Positions 1 through 17,877 of a stretch of 64,000 nt of DNA are shown in pieces. The stretch lies in the NCBI RefSeq assembly GCF_022539665.2, contig NC_081340.1:2790001-2854000 (forward strand), in the 5' to 3' direction. A program made the position numbers and the translations under genes. Under the pieces are notes generated by a model that had not been told where the DNA came from, ran no database searches, and saw only the letters and a list, made by a program, of their open reading frames with translations. The stretch is from Daphnia carinata. Lineage: Eukaryota > Arthropoda > Branchiopoda > Diplostraca > Daphniidae. Each line of letters starts with the position of its first letter. Within the stretch, counting starts at the first letter, position 1.

Positions 1-2
1 GC

Positions 3-5609
<5,607 letters not shown>

Positions 5610-8600
5610 AGCCGAGAAAAAGCTTCGTTTTTGTAGATCCCGCGCGCCCCGTCCTTCACTCAACCATCACTACCATGGTCCACAATCCCTGAAGTCGTAC
5701 GTCTGCGTCCCGCCCCCTCGCCCAGCCAACTATACGTATCTTCTTTTGCTGTTGCACATACACACACACACACACACACGCAAGTTTATGATGAGCTTAC
5801 GAGATAATTATCCGTTGATAGCTTAGCCGATAGACAGCAAAACCTCGTAAACAAAAATTCAAAAAAAAAAAAAATTAAATAACACAAGTCTCTTTAGTTT
5901 GTCAATATGTTGGAAAGGTAAGGGGGCTTTGCAGATCTCGTCGTGTTACTGTATTGAGCGCCAAACCCCGCCGCCCTCCCTCTCACAAATGCTCCAACTG
6001 TGCCTTCCATATGGTATCAGCCACTTAGGCAAACGTTTGGAATCCGCATATTGTCAAGTTCTTTTTGTTTTGTTTGCCCACCTCAGATAGATTCCTCCAT
6101 TTTTTTAACAATTCAGAGCTCGTCCTTCCTAACCATCGTCAAAAGTCTTTGAGTTGAATTTTCTATCGCAGTCGGGTGGCTTCCCCCCTCTCAACGTCAA
6201 ATTGCATTTAGATGTGGGATTCGTGTTAGACGAACGGTGAAAAAACAAAAACACACACAAAAAAAAGAAACATTCAAACAAACAAAAAAAAAGGCTGGGC
6301 AATGCTTTTTTCGCGAACACATTGGCGCTATGTTCCTAAGCGTTTAAGTACGGCCAAAAAAAAACGACAGGTTGGCTTCAAATAGCCAGTCTTCACGTCG
6401 TCTGCTAATATATACACATCCATATATATATATGAATAGAGATGTATACGCTTATCGTGTTTGCGATGCCCGCCTCCCTGAAAGGTTGGGGTCGTTGTGA
6501 ACGGTATGCAAAGTATATGTCTATGTTTTTATATGTATATTGACATGTACGTATTTGTATTCGTCAATGTGTGACGCATACCTGCCCATGATCTCTTCGC
6601 AAGTGAAGAATGGTACATTTTTATTTTTGAAGTTTCGTCCCTGAAAGGCGATCCTTTTTTTGGTTTCTTTTTTCTTTTTTTTTTTTTTTTTTTGTAGTTT
6701 CCGGTGATGTTTCATGATATCAAGTCTAGTAAGTGCCACATAAAGCATCCAATTGTCATTCATTCTCGGAAAGCACTTTTATCTCGAGGAATATAGGCAT
6801 ATTTCAGCTGTTGGGCACTTTCCACCATTTATTTTGTTATTATTATTATTCTTTTTTTTTTTTTTTATTGTAAGACGAGATACTATAATCGACTGTCGAC
6901 AGATCCTGGCCGAGATTTCGAAACGAAAAAAGCCAGTGATTAAGAGATGCGCCGATTTATTATTATTTCTGTGTGTTGGGAGGAAACGATCATAGCCGAG
7001 TTCTGTACAAGAAGGTGTCACCATCGTCATTCTCTGCTCGAATAAGAACGTGAGCGGGATCTTTGCTGTGATACGCATCGTTGTCCAGTAACTGTTAAAA
7101 CGCCAATTGGAAAAAAGATTTGAAAAAGAGAGGAAAAAAAAAAATCTTTTGTTTTGTTTTCATGTTTTTTTTTTTGCCAGCTTGAATTGTCATCAGTATT
7201 CTTTTTCATGAGTGGAAGACTTTTGAATTTCGTGTTTCAATGTCACCTTTTTCTATTATTGTATAACAAAGTAATGAGCAGTAAGAACGATGGGCGATTT
7301 TTCAGTTACCGGTATAATGTTCATTCGTAGTTGCCAATCCAGATGGCAGAAATTGATCTTTGCGTTACGTTCTTATTCTGAGCTACAAGGCGAATAACAT
7401 TTTTGGAAATTTTCGTTGAAATTTTGCGTGAAAAAAAAAGAAAAGCTTTCTAATAGCACCTTGCTGTTCTTTTGTTCTTTATGATTTAATTTTTTAAAGA
7501 ATTCCCACCAATTTTTTTGCCATTTTTGAAAAGCGTGCCCAAGGGCGTATGGATCCTGAAAAATGATGAAATGTACAAAACAAATGCCCTTCTTCGCTAT
7601 ATTTGTCACCAGCGGAGCAAACGATACCTCAATAATATACTAGATAGTTGATCATTTTGTTCCGATAATTGTTCAATGAAGCAACCACTTCACGCAAACT
7701 CGCCTGGAGTTTAGTTTCGAGCTATGTTTCGTTGAAAAGTAGTTCACAAATTCCAGGAAAAGGCCGGAAAAAAATTGTATCGATACTTCCGCACCGATTG
7801 GCAACAATGACGTAGTTTTGGACCTGGCCTCTACATGAAACAGCGGCTAGCCAAAACGTAACAAATGAAATTTCATTCGCTATGTTTTTAGGTTTAAACA
7901 TTTTCTGACAAAATTTGGAAGAGAAAAAGTAAATAAATAAAAGAAAAAAAAGAAGGAAGGAAAAGATTGGCTTTCTGTCTAAAAATGAGATTTGTTGTGA
8001 ATGGTCCTGTCAAATGCATTTATCGACAAATCCCATAGGTATGGCTGAACGCTTAGCTGTTTTTGTTGTATTGTTCAGCGCAAAAAGCTTCGTACTAAAT
8101 GACGATTGCCCATCCTACTTCGCGCCCCCGTGTTCCATTGTAAATTTACCGTTATCTGTTGTAGGTTTCCCAATTTGCTTCCACATGTTTGATTGAACTC
8201 AATACATATTTCACACACTCAGAATCTACAATTATTTCATACTATGAATAGATAATCTTCGGCCAGGGTTCCAATTATTACAACTTCCTTTGAATAGACG
8301 ATTTTCTTCAACGCAAAATACGTCTACATGGACCGGCTGAAAAAGGAAAATTATTATAGCAATTAATTGACCGTTATGTACTTTATAAGCTACGGAGAAA
8401 TGGTAAAACAATACTTTGATTAGAAGACTTACTACGCTTGATCGCTAGAGAAGAAATAGGCAAAATAATTTCGGAAGTTTTGTAATCGGGAAAAATCTCT
8501 TTGATCACCCCGATGACCTTGTAGCCTTTCAGTTGTAGAACCGATCACCTACAGGAAGAGATCTAAGCGATTAACGGAATGTGCAAAATTATCAAAAAAC

Positions 8601-9316
8601 TTCATTTTTGCTGTACAAATCAAATGTATTCAATATTTATGCTGTTTCTATTTATTGCGTTTTTTTTGTACAAAGACTGTTAAATTAAACCTATCAGTTG
8701 GTGAAAAATCCATCACATAAATTACTGGTAATTCAAGAATCACTTTGTTTCATTCAAAACGCTAAAGTTAATACGAAAAATTTGATAACTTTAAAATAAA
8801 AAAATGTACATTGTTTATACTAATAGTTTTCATTACGTTATTGAATTTACACAACAATTAAACGCGATTGCAACAAATAAAAAGATCGGATTACGAAACT
8901 ATTGGATCATTTGGAAGTAGTGGCGATAATCGATCAAGTGAAATATGTGGCAACGGCGTCTCAATTTCAATCGCCATTTCCCGTTTCGCCTTCACAATCC
9001 CAATTAGCCCCGACCAAATTCGGCCGCACGTTGTTCCGTGACGCTTTGTACGTCATTAATTTACCTCCAGTCGGCGTTCCAAGTATGTAACTTCGTTAAA
9101 TTTAGTTTTCTTAAGGTTTTCTACTTCATAGTGGGCTTATAAAATGTTATTTTGTAATTCATGTTGATTAAGTATTCACTGTCGACATGTTCTGCACTCC
9201 AGACTACTTTTCGTTTTTGATGGTCTTTTAGTACGGAATTTCATGACGTCAATGTTGAAGTAGTACGCGTGGACGATTGAACTAAACGTTGTCTTTTTTT
9301 TACAGTTGCTTGTTGC
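5610..9316. other. SPOP 3' region and BZW upstream region
   Basis: No recognised gene. It begins with the SPOP 3'UTR. Simple sequence includes a (CA)n run at 5761-5779, a short (TA)n run near 6423-6434 and a T tract at 6675-6693. AATAAA hexamers near 7932-7940 are candidate SPOP poly(A) signals for a long 3'UTR. The right end probably holds a non-coding 5' exon of BZW: a GTATGT donor lies at 9084 and a TTTACAG acceptor ends 12 nt before the BZW start codon. Confidence 0.6.
5761..5779. repeat. (CA)n microsatellite in SPOP 3'UTR
   Basis: Uninterrupted CA dinucleotide run about 150 bp after the SPOP stop codon. Confidence 0.95.
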
Positions 9317-11450
9317 ATGAGTCAGAAGACAGAAAAACCCACACTCTCAGGCCAGCGCATCAAGACTCGAAAAAGGGGTAAAATGGCTTTTCTTTTCACT
9401 TTGGCCTGTGTAACTGTTATTTCCCTTCTCAGATGAAAAGGAGAAATATGATCCTGTTGGATTTCGAGATAGTGTCCTTGCAGGATTTTCTGAAGCTGGG
9501 GATGATCTGGAATCCATCTACAAATTCTTGGATGCAGCTGGATCCAAGCTAGATTATAGGCGTTATGGAGAAGCTCTGTTTGACATTCTTATAGCAGGAG
9601 GCTTGCTGGGTAAGTAAAGTTACTCCTGTGCAATCATATTTTCAAATCATTTGTTTTTTTAAATTTTAGCTCCTGGTGGGACCCTTGTTCAGGATGGGAA
9701 ATCATGTCGCACTGAAACTTGTCTATTTGGCGGGGATGATTCCATGGAACATGTCAAAGGATGGGAACAGGTCAGTTATAAAGCATATAGTTATTTACTT
9801 CCCCTCATCAGTGTGTGTCTAGGTTTTTGTTCTATTACCTTGAAATTCATTATAAACACCTTTTTTTTACAGGTTTTTACCAAGTTAATGCGCCGCTACA
9901 AGTATTTAGAAAAACTGTTGGAGGAAGAGATGAAGAAAGTGTTGGTGTACATAAAAGGATTTAATGATTCAGAGCGTGTTAAGCTTGCAAGAATGACTGC
10001 TCTTTGGATCTCGAATGGCTCAGTCCCTCCAGCTGTTCTTAATTCCCTCATAAATGTAAGCTTAATTTTCTATTCAAGGGAGAAACCTTTTGTATTGGTA
10101 ATAAGGATAGGTTAAAGGATTTAATACTTGCATGCACTTCCATGTTCATTAATGATACCTAATGCTAGAAAACTTCCATTATGTTGACAAACTCCATGCC
10201 TATCATTTCACACTACTATAAAGCTTTTACTAGATTTGCTTACCAAAATGTAATTCCCGTTTGCAATATGCAGCAAAGTTCTAATGCCGCTTTTGGAAAA
10301 ATATTTCAGGAGCATCTGGTCAAGGATGGATTAGCTCTTGATTTTCTGTTAAATGTTTTTGTCACCTGGAAGCAAGAAAAAGGAGCTAGCAGTCTCACTA
10401 CAGCTCTGAGAAAAGCTGGCATTGATTCTAGGTGAGAAATTTCAAAATTTTTAAATTGAACGAAGATTAAATTTGCTTATTCCAGCTTACCGGAGTTTTT
10501 TCCACCAAATAAACGAACGGAAGAAAATTTCAAGCTTGTTTTTGAAGAAAATGGTCTCATGGAAGTGCTTCGCTTCCAAAAAGCTCAGGTGGGTTTCACT
10601 TTGGCGGAATAATCTCATGTTTTTGTTATCCTGATTAAATTTGATCTTCTGTTTTAAGGCCAATCAAGGAAACAAAAAAGATTTGCAAAAACAGTTGGAA
10701 GAAGATATTAGTGAGAATAAGCCGGTGAAAGACATTATTTCTTCAGTCAAGGATGCTGTCGTCAAGTTTCATTTGCAGGAACATGAAGTTATTACTTCAG
10801 TAAGATTTTATCTTGAGCATGGTTTTCAATCAAAATCGGCTCTGTTAAAGATGATTTTGTAATTTAATTATGGGGCTTATAATTATTTTTGTTATAGTTG
10901 TGGAATACAGTAATGGGAGCTGTTGAATGGAACAAAAAGGAAGAGTTGGTGGCTGAACAAGCGTTGAAACATTTGCGCCAATATGCTCCCCTCTTTTCTT
11001 CCTTTACGCAAACTAGCCGATCTGAGCTTGCTCTGATTGTGCGCGTTCAGGAATTTTGCTATGAAAATATGAATTTCATGAAGGTCTTCCAAAAAATTGT
11101 TCTACTATTTTACAAAAGTATGGATTGGTTTGGAACTAGAGCACAGACACAATTCTTATTCTTATCTAAATATGTTTTTTTTTATAGCCGATGTATTGTC
11201 CGAAGACACCATTATTAAATGGTACAAAGAAGCACATTCAGTGAAAGGCAAATCCGTCTTCTTGGAGCAGATGAGTAAATTCATTGAATGGCTACAAAAC
11301 GCCGAAGAAGGTAATTCATTGCGCCCTGCAAAGTTGAATCTTGCGCAATTTCCCTGCCCTTCCTCTATTTTAAACATCGATCGCCTTGACTTTTGAAGTA
11401 ATTATACAATTATTTTTTATTTAGAATCTGAATCTGCTGGTGATGACTGA
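9317..11450 (+). CDS. BZW1: BZW1/2 family, eIF5-mimic protein (krasavietz)
   Basis: Translation regulator that competes with eIF5 for eIF2 and tunes start-codon choice; the fly orthologue is krasavietz. Ten exons: 9317-9377, 9433-9609, 9670-9770, 9873-10055, 10310-10431, 10486-10588, 10659-10799, 10898-11117, 11188-11310, 11425-11450, giving 418 aa (human BZW1 is 419). Family blocks are obvious: [11 protein letters not shown] at the N terminus, [14 protein letters not shown], and in the C-terminal W2 domain [17 protein letters not shown], then [16 protein letters not shown] and an acidic tail [10 protein letters not shown]. The start is chosen because it matches the family N terminus. An acceptor 12 nt upstream implies a 5'UTR intron. 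The family symbol is certain, but BZW1 versus BZW2 is not meaningful in arthropods, which have one gene. Confidence 0.95.
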
Positions 11451-14400
11451 GCTACAATACTGAAGAAATGGCGTTAGATGCATTGCTGTTTTCTAGGGAT
11501 GAATTGCTCTTGGCACACTCACTGTACTTCACATTTCCTTCTCTTGAACAATCTTTCGGAATATTTTCCTTTTCTCTGAACGTTCCGTTCTTTACTTTAT
11601 ATCTTCAAGTAAAGGCATGAAATGATTAGCTTCAAACAGTAAAATTCAATTGAGAACGCATCCTTTTTATTTTATTTTTAATTGTGCAACCCGTAACCTT
11701 GTTCAAATTTTTTGGGATTTCGCTGACGTCTTCTGAACGCACGAGTTCCATAGTTGATTGCTTTACTTATCAGTTTGGGTGTGTGGGATTTTCATGAGAC
11801 AATACAACAAGTTTCACGATAAAACATTTTATTTTCAATCAATTTTATTTTTCTGGAGTTAATGGGTTTCTTTTTGTTTTTAAGCACGTTTATTTTTCAA
11901 ACTTTTAGAACAGGCTGAAATGCGAAAAACAGGAAACATTTTCTGAGATAGACGTACGAAAATTGTGAAGTTTTTAGTCCAGTTAAGCAGGCCGGGACGA
12001 GTGCAATTCGAGGCATATGTAAACGAAGTTGCTCTTGTCTAGGCCTTCATAATGCTGACTTGCATCAATGGGAGTTCAAAACATTTTATTAAACTGAATT
12101 AAAAGGTAAGACAACAAAGAGTCCGTTGAAGCATGATATTAAAAGACAGGCCGGGACGAGTGCAATATTTCTGCCTCGTTCATTCTTGGCAATCAGTCGA
12201 AAAATTGACACCCATCAAAGCCTGCCATTTAAATCAATTCGAAATGCATCAGAGAGTCGTCGAGTAGAAAACCGAAACCATCCGTTAGATTTTGTAGCGG
12301 GAGAGGAGGAAAAACAAGATTGATGGTGCGGTAGCTTCAAGTCAAATGGTGTGTCACATTTGCCGAAGAATATTTGCCTAGGGGAACTATGCATATCCAG
12401 GCTTTGTATTGCTATGGAAATCCATAGACGATTGTGAACACTTATTGACCCTATAGGAAAGATGCGGTACCCAATTCTTCGACAGCGTTTCAATAGACAG
12501 GACAAGAAGGTTCAGGAGGATGTTGGGGGATTTGAATGAGTGGTACACAATGCAGCCTCTTTTCAACGGCGGTCCAGAACTCCTAAGGAAATAACAAAAC
12601 ACTCGTAGAGAAAAATAAAAAATAGAAAGGAGGGGAAAAGAGTGCGCTCCCAATATGTGTTCCGCATGAATAGATTTCCGTTACAAGCTTCTTATTTTTC
12701 TGGTCTATTCTACACTCATAGACCATGTTTGGCTTCATCTAATTTTGTCCCAATCCAGCAGCCTCACTACGTTCATTGCTTTCGTTCTACCCTCCGTTCC
12801 CTTCCCTATCGTGTTAGTTTCTTTTCACCGTCCCCCTGTCTTGTTATTCTTTTGTTATTGTCAATGCAAGACGGTTCCATCGCTTCCCCTTTTATTTTCT
12901 TGAATGAAACCGATTTTTTTTTGTTTGTCCCTTTCACAATCTGTTGCCCTACTAAAAATGCATTGACGAGGAGTGGAAACTAGCGATGAAACCAAAATCT
13001 TTTCCCATACTAGTAAGAGTAAATAACAGTTGGTAATTTAAAACCCATGGAGCAAATTTAACACAAAAATAATAAATAAATAAATAAACTAACACAACTG
13101 TAAGGAAACTAGCTAAAAATATGATTACCTTTCAAGAGGTTTCTGCGCATCGTAAGTACCAAATAGAATCCACGAAATGCCTGACACTAAAACTAATAAT
13201 AATAACAATAATAATAATAATAAACAACTGAAATTATTTTAAGGAAATAGTATGTTAGTCAAGCGCAGAATAGATTCACTTAGCGCACCACGTGGATGAA
13301 CAAGCAGTTGAAATTCCCTGTGGAGCAACTTCGGAGTTCCTCTTCTTTATGTGCACAATCTTCGACTACAATTTTTTCTGGTGACCATCGCAAGTAAATA
13401 CAGTTTCCGAGAGAGTGATGGGCCACTTTTCACCGGGCTTGACGCCGAATGTCGTTTTTTTCTTTACTGAAGGATTGAGGGAGTGCTAGGGAGACTATCC
13501 GTCAGCTGCGGCAATTCGAGTTGGGAGGTGTTTTATACCGGCTTATAACCCTGTAGCGCTTGCAGCTGTTCGTCGTTACACCTAAGGCTATGATTTAGTT
13601 CTTTATGAACAAAACTAGTACAAAAAAAAAAAAAAAAAAAAAAACATGTCAACGTCGGAAGTGAAGTATAACAATGGAATCGAGTGTAATGTTTCAATGG
13701 TGGTTGATTGTTTCAAATGTCAAAACGAGAAATTTTTAGCATTTAGGTGAACTAGTTGCTTTATCGTTAATTACTAACACGATGGGCATCTTGTTTTTTG
13801 CGAACCATACAATCTCGTAACAGTGACGTTGTTTGTTTACTACGTAACAAATGATTTGGAAACAATAACGTGTGTTTAACGAAAAGTGTTTCGATGTGAA
13901 AAACATATAGCCATTTTTGATGTGTTCAAAGTTATGACATTCACGAGAAACGAAGTTCATGGAAGAAGGCAAAGGTAACGCTTTAAACTTTTTTAACGTT
14001 TCCTAGGCCAGGTGTCCTCCCTTCGACAAAAAAGCGACTGCCGCAGATGGTCTATGTGGACTTTCATTGTTGGAGCACGCGAGCACCTGGTCACTCAGCC
14101 AGCAGCAAGTAAGAAAAACGACAACGAAAAATCTCGAACGTTACCTACTGCATTTACAGCCGTCACATCTTTTATACTCATAAAGATTGTTACATATTTC
14201 CGTGGGTTGACATTACTATTGTGGGAAAGCTTTCGTAGTTGCTTAGTACTTCCCTGGTTATGGATTATGAAACGCCAGAGAGCAGCAACGGTCAATTGTC
14301 TTAATTTTCTTTCTCCTTCGTACCACATTCATAAAACGAAACAACGCGATAGCAGCTGCCAACCTTGTTCTGTAATTAAACCGTGACCATAACAGATTCA

Positions 14401-16375
14401 CGTTGACTAATTGATTGAGCCAATTTTTGCAATCCTATTGAGATACCACTATTCTGGAATAGAAATATGTTGGTATTATTCTACAACGGAAACTATTTTT
14501 CCAGCTGCGGAAAATTAAGTTCGTCCATTATACTTAAATGTGTTTACGGGAAGAGCTAGGCTACTAGTTATGGTATTTCACTAGTCCCTTCAGCAAACAA
14601 GTTTGTCAAAATGGAAAGCTATTGTTTGCATTTCGGAAGTATCCAATATTTTTGTTAATCCTTTCTTTTGCCTCAATGAATATATTTGAATGAATGTAGA
14701 ATTTTCTTTGAACACATCAACTAAGCTGACAAGAAAAATCCTCAAATTCAAGTTACTTTATTTGCCTACATATTGGCACCCATGCCGTCCAGAGGAAAAA
14801 CAAAAACATCTTTTTGTTCGGTGAAAATTTTATTTATAGGGTCTTTATTCCAATCTTTGGGATCCAAAGAAGTATAGAGGCTTCAGACCCTATCTGTTCC
14901 TCTCTATTGGCACATACCATTTCAAAGTAAGACCTTCCGCATTTTCCTATTGTTCCCTTTGTTCGCTTTTCTAGGACGGTCGAATTCTTGCGATTCTGCA
15001 CAGGCATTCAGCAGAAGAATCTTCCATCCGTTAATGTACATCAACGCTGGAGAAAGTACTCAAGTGTCATCTTATTTCATAAAGACGAAGGAAAATTCCG
15101 AGTTTGGTTGTACGCATGAGCTGAGTTAATGTTTAGGGTACTTGAACCAGATACAGAGCAACATCTTAAATAGGCATTGCCAGTTTTAACCAATGTATCC
15201 AGTGTTAGTGTACACAAAAAAATTCTATGATGACGGAGCAGGATGTTCATCATACTTGCTAATGGCTAGAATACAGGAGACTGGGTAGTGCTCTTTGATT
15301 TTCATTCGGTGTTGCTCGGATGCTAGCAGAAATGGTTAAATATCATTAGCGGCAGGTTGACTGCTATCTTAAAGCGTGTTGCAAGTAGCTAAAAATTGTG
15401 GTTTAAACATTTTATCAAAATTTGTAGGAGTAAAATTATGGTTGTAATATTTGTAGGTAATAATTTTGTTTCCATGTGGCATAGATCTTTTTGGAATATA
15501 CACCAAAGATTACTGTGTAAGTTTATTCATCTTCAACCTTCATATGGCACAAAACATTCACGTTAGCCCCTTGCTCTACTCCGCCTCCCGATGTAATTTC
15601 ACTCTGCATCCTCCCTCAAAATTATAAACCATATACTAGACATACTGCACGTTTACTCCTATATAACTCCTCCGTATGAATTTCTTGTATATATATATTT
15701 TAAAAAATCTTTTTATATATTTTTTTTTCAATAACATTTATAAGCCAAAGATGCTATGCGTTAATTTACGAGCAACCGAGATGATAATTTGAAAAAAACT
15801 AAATGTTTAGGCATGGGAAACAATATACTAGTTAAATTTTATGACCAAGTAGCATAAAAAATCCAGCAGATAAAGAAGCCAGAAATTATGAAACAAGCTT
15901 GTTTTAAAATTATTATAACTAATGTAACTAAACTATTTAAGTATACAACTTATCAACTAATAAATTAATAAATAATAAATAGGTGGTAATTTACTAGCGG
16001 TAATACTAACAACTAATATAATTGTTTCAGTCCGCAAACATTTCGAAATAATGCAAGTTGGCAACGGAGAAAGAAGCGGGAAAGCAAGCTGGACGCTGGA
16101 CGCGTCAATCAGGATAAGGTCTACTTTAATGCTATAGAATTCTTTTGTTAAAACAAGGCTGAATAACACCATACAGTAATTGTAACAGTACATTATTGGA
16201 TCGTGTCACTCAGTTCTTACTGACGTTATTCTACAACTACATTAAATATCACTGCCATATTTCAGTTTAAAAGTAGAACGTGTTACAAGCGTGTTTACTG
16301 ATTTATCATCAGGCAAGAACAAATCTTGTCGAATATACAAAACAGTGTTTTTTTAATTCTTTTTCTAGGCCTAAA
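11451..16375. other. Gene-poor gap between BZW and Cut8
   Basis: 4.9 kb without a supportable gene. It holds the BZW 3'UTR, an AAT-type microsatellite around 13192-13223, an uninterrupted A tract at 13622-13644 and AT-rich stretches (15650-16050). A 20-nt sequence containing GGCCGGGACGAGTGC occurs twice, at 11988-12007 and 12147-12166. Short ORFs (for example 14012-14386) resemble nothing known. A CTAG acceptor ending at 16368, 7 nt before the next start codon, suggests a 5'UTR intron of the Cut8-like gene. Confidence 0.5.
13622..13644. repeat. A23 homopolymer tract
   Basis: Twenty-three consecutive A residues in intergenic sequence. It could mark the 3' end of an old retroposed sequence, but nothing upstream is recognisable. 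Confidence 0.9.
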
Positions 16376-17715
16376 ATGGACCAATTAACACAATTTGATG
16401 CAGAAGCAACAACTCCAACCACTATTCGCCGAACCAGAGGAGCACTTGCTGACTTATCTCGACAGTTAGTTGCAGTATCTCTGCTTACAACCCCCAACAA
16501 CCAAATGCCAAGCTCAATGGATACTCCTGCATCATCCCCTGAAGAAATGGTTATAAAATTAAGGGGCCAAAAAAATCCAGTTACTTGGAGCCCTTTTTCA
16601 GTCAATGAAGTTAGAAAACTTTCTCACTACGAGATTACACCCACTAAAGGTGAATTCATGATTAATTGAGCTTAATTTTACTATACTATAATTTGAAAAA
16701 AATACAGATTTTACCCCTACACGTGTTATGCTTGGACTTAGAAGTAGTCCCAGAAAAAGGCTTCAGTTGAATGAAACTGGGGAGACAGCTCCTATGTCAC
16801 CACCTGAAAAAATGAGAAAGGTTATTAGCTTAACATTCAAAGCCTTAAATGATATATTTTTCTCTCAAAACACGTTTTCTTTGATAGTTAGCCAATTATC
16901 TGTGTTATTTATGTTATTTTTGTTTCTTCAGACATTGGTACTAAACAGAAAACCAATTAAGTTGGATGATGACCCAGTACCATTTGATATGGCCCTAAAG
17001 GGATTATCTCACTCCCAGCTAATCAATGTTATTCATAATATAGCATTGATGAATGAAGAGGTCAAGCAAGTAAGAATTTTTGGTTCTGTTTAAACTCCTG
17101 CCCTTTAATTCAAGTCCATCTTATGAACAGAAATTAGAGTCTCTACTCCCAGAACCAGATATTCAGCCTATGTTGGATGAACTGTCCTATTTGAGGAAGA
17201 ATATATTTAAATCTTTACCTAATTGTCGGCTATCATCGAAAACGGATTCTGCTGCTTACAACAAAGCCGCGGTTCACCTTTCAGCGTTTAAGGTGGTTTA
17301 TAGCATATTACAAAAACAATTCAGTAAAATTAATTAGAATTTTTGTTAGAAATGCCTTTTAGATGATTGTAAACGATTGGTAGAAAGTAAACAGTGGAAA
17401 ACTGTTACGGAGTTTACACTGAATGCTTGGATGATTGTACGAGCAACTCCTGTCTGGGATAATGCACAACACAATTCTATTCGCAAACAGTGTTTTAAAG
17501 CCCTTGCCACAAACTGTTTGAAAGCTTTGAAAAATCAAGAGCGAGACATAGAATGGAGACACCAATTGAAAGAACGGTTAGTCTACTCTTACCATATTTT
17601 TAACGCAAACAAAGTGATGTTTTGTAACATAAAATGTGACAGGCTCGAGCGTCTACAAAGTGACAGTGACGACCTTGAAATGTGCATCGCGTATCTAAAA
17701 ACATCTGAAGGATGA
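16376..17715 (+). CDS. Cut8: Cut8/STS1-type tethering factor for the nuclear proteasome
   Basis: Predicted to anchor 26S proteasomes at the nuclear envelope, as fission-yeast Cut8 and budding-yeast Sts1 do. Exons 16376-16649, 16708-16820, 16932-17069, 17131-17292, 17350-17576 and 17643-17715 give 328 aa. The N terminus (about 150 aa) is Ser/Thr/Pro-rich with short conserved blocks (MLGLRSSPRKRLQ). The C-terminal two thirds carries the helical Cut8 core: LSHSQLINVIHNIALMNEE, LLPEPDIQPMLDELSYL, AVHLSAFKK, ESKQW and the WDN..HN region. Intron 4 (17293-17349) was chosen over a 39-nt alternative because it gives the family's AFKK junction and a normal length. Intron 2 has an atypical GTTATT donor. 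The family is assigned from pattern memory, not alignment. It is convergent with POLR1E, with 162 bp between stop codons. Confidence 0.7.
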
Positions 17716-17877
17716 TGCGAATGAAAATGTAATTTTAGAATTTCTGCGTTTCACAAGTTAAGTTTCTTTTAAACACTGCCTCCTTCTTTATACCACTATT
17801 TTAGCAGAATAATGACCAGTAAATACATATTCGATGAATTTCACGGAAATGTATTAGACTGCGTTAACATATGAATT

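Noticed and set aside
14012-14386. 124-aa ORF in the BZW-Cut8 gap
   Set aside because: No domain, no splice context and no similarity recalled.
14838-15035. Possible two-exon gene fragment (YSNLWDPKKYRGF... spliced to DGRILAILHRHS)
   Set aside because: Plausible splice sites exist but the short product resembles nothing known and no further exons join it.
17324-17362. 39-nt alternative intron in Cut8
   Set aside because: Shorter than the other introns here; the 57-nt alternative restores the family AFKK junction.
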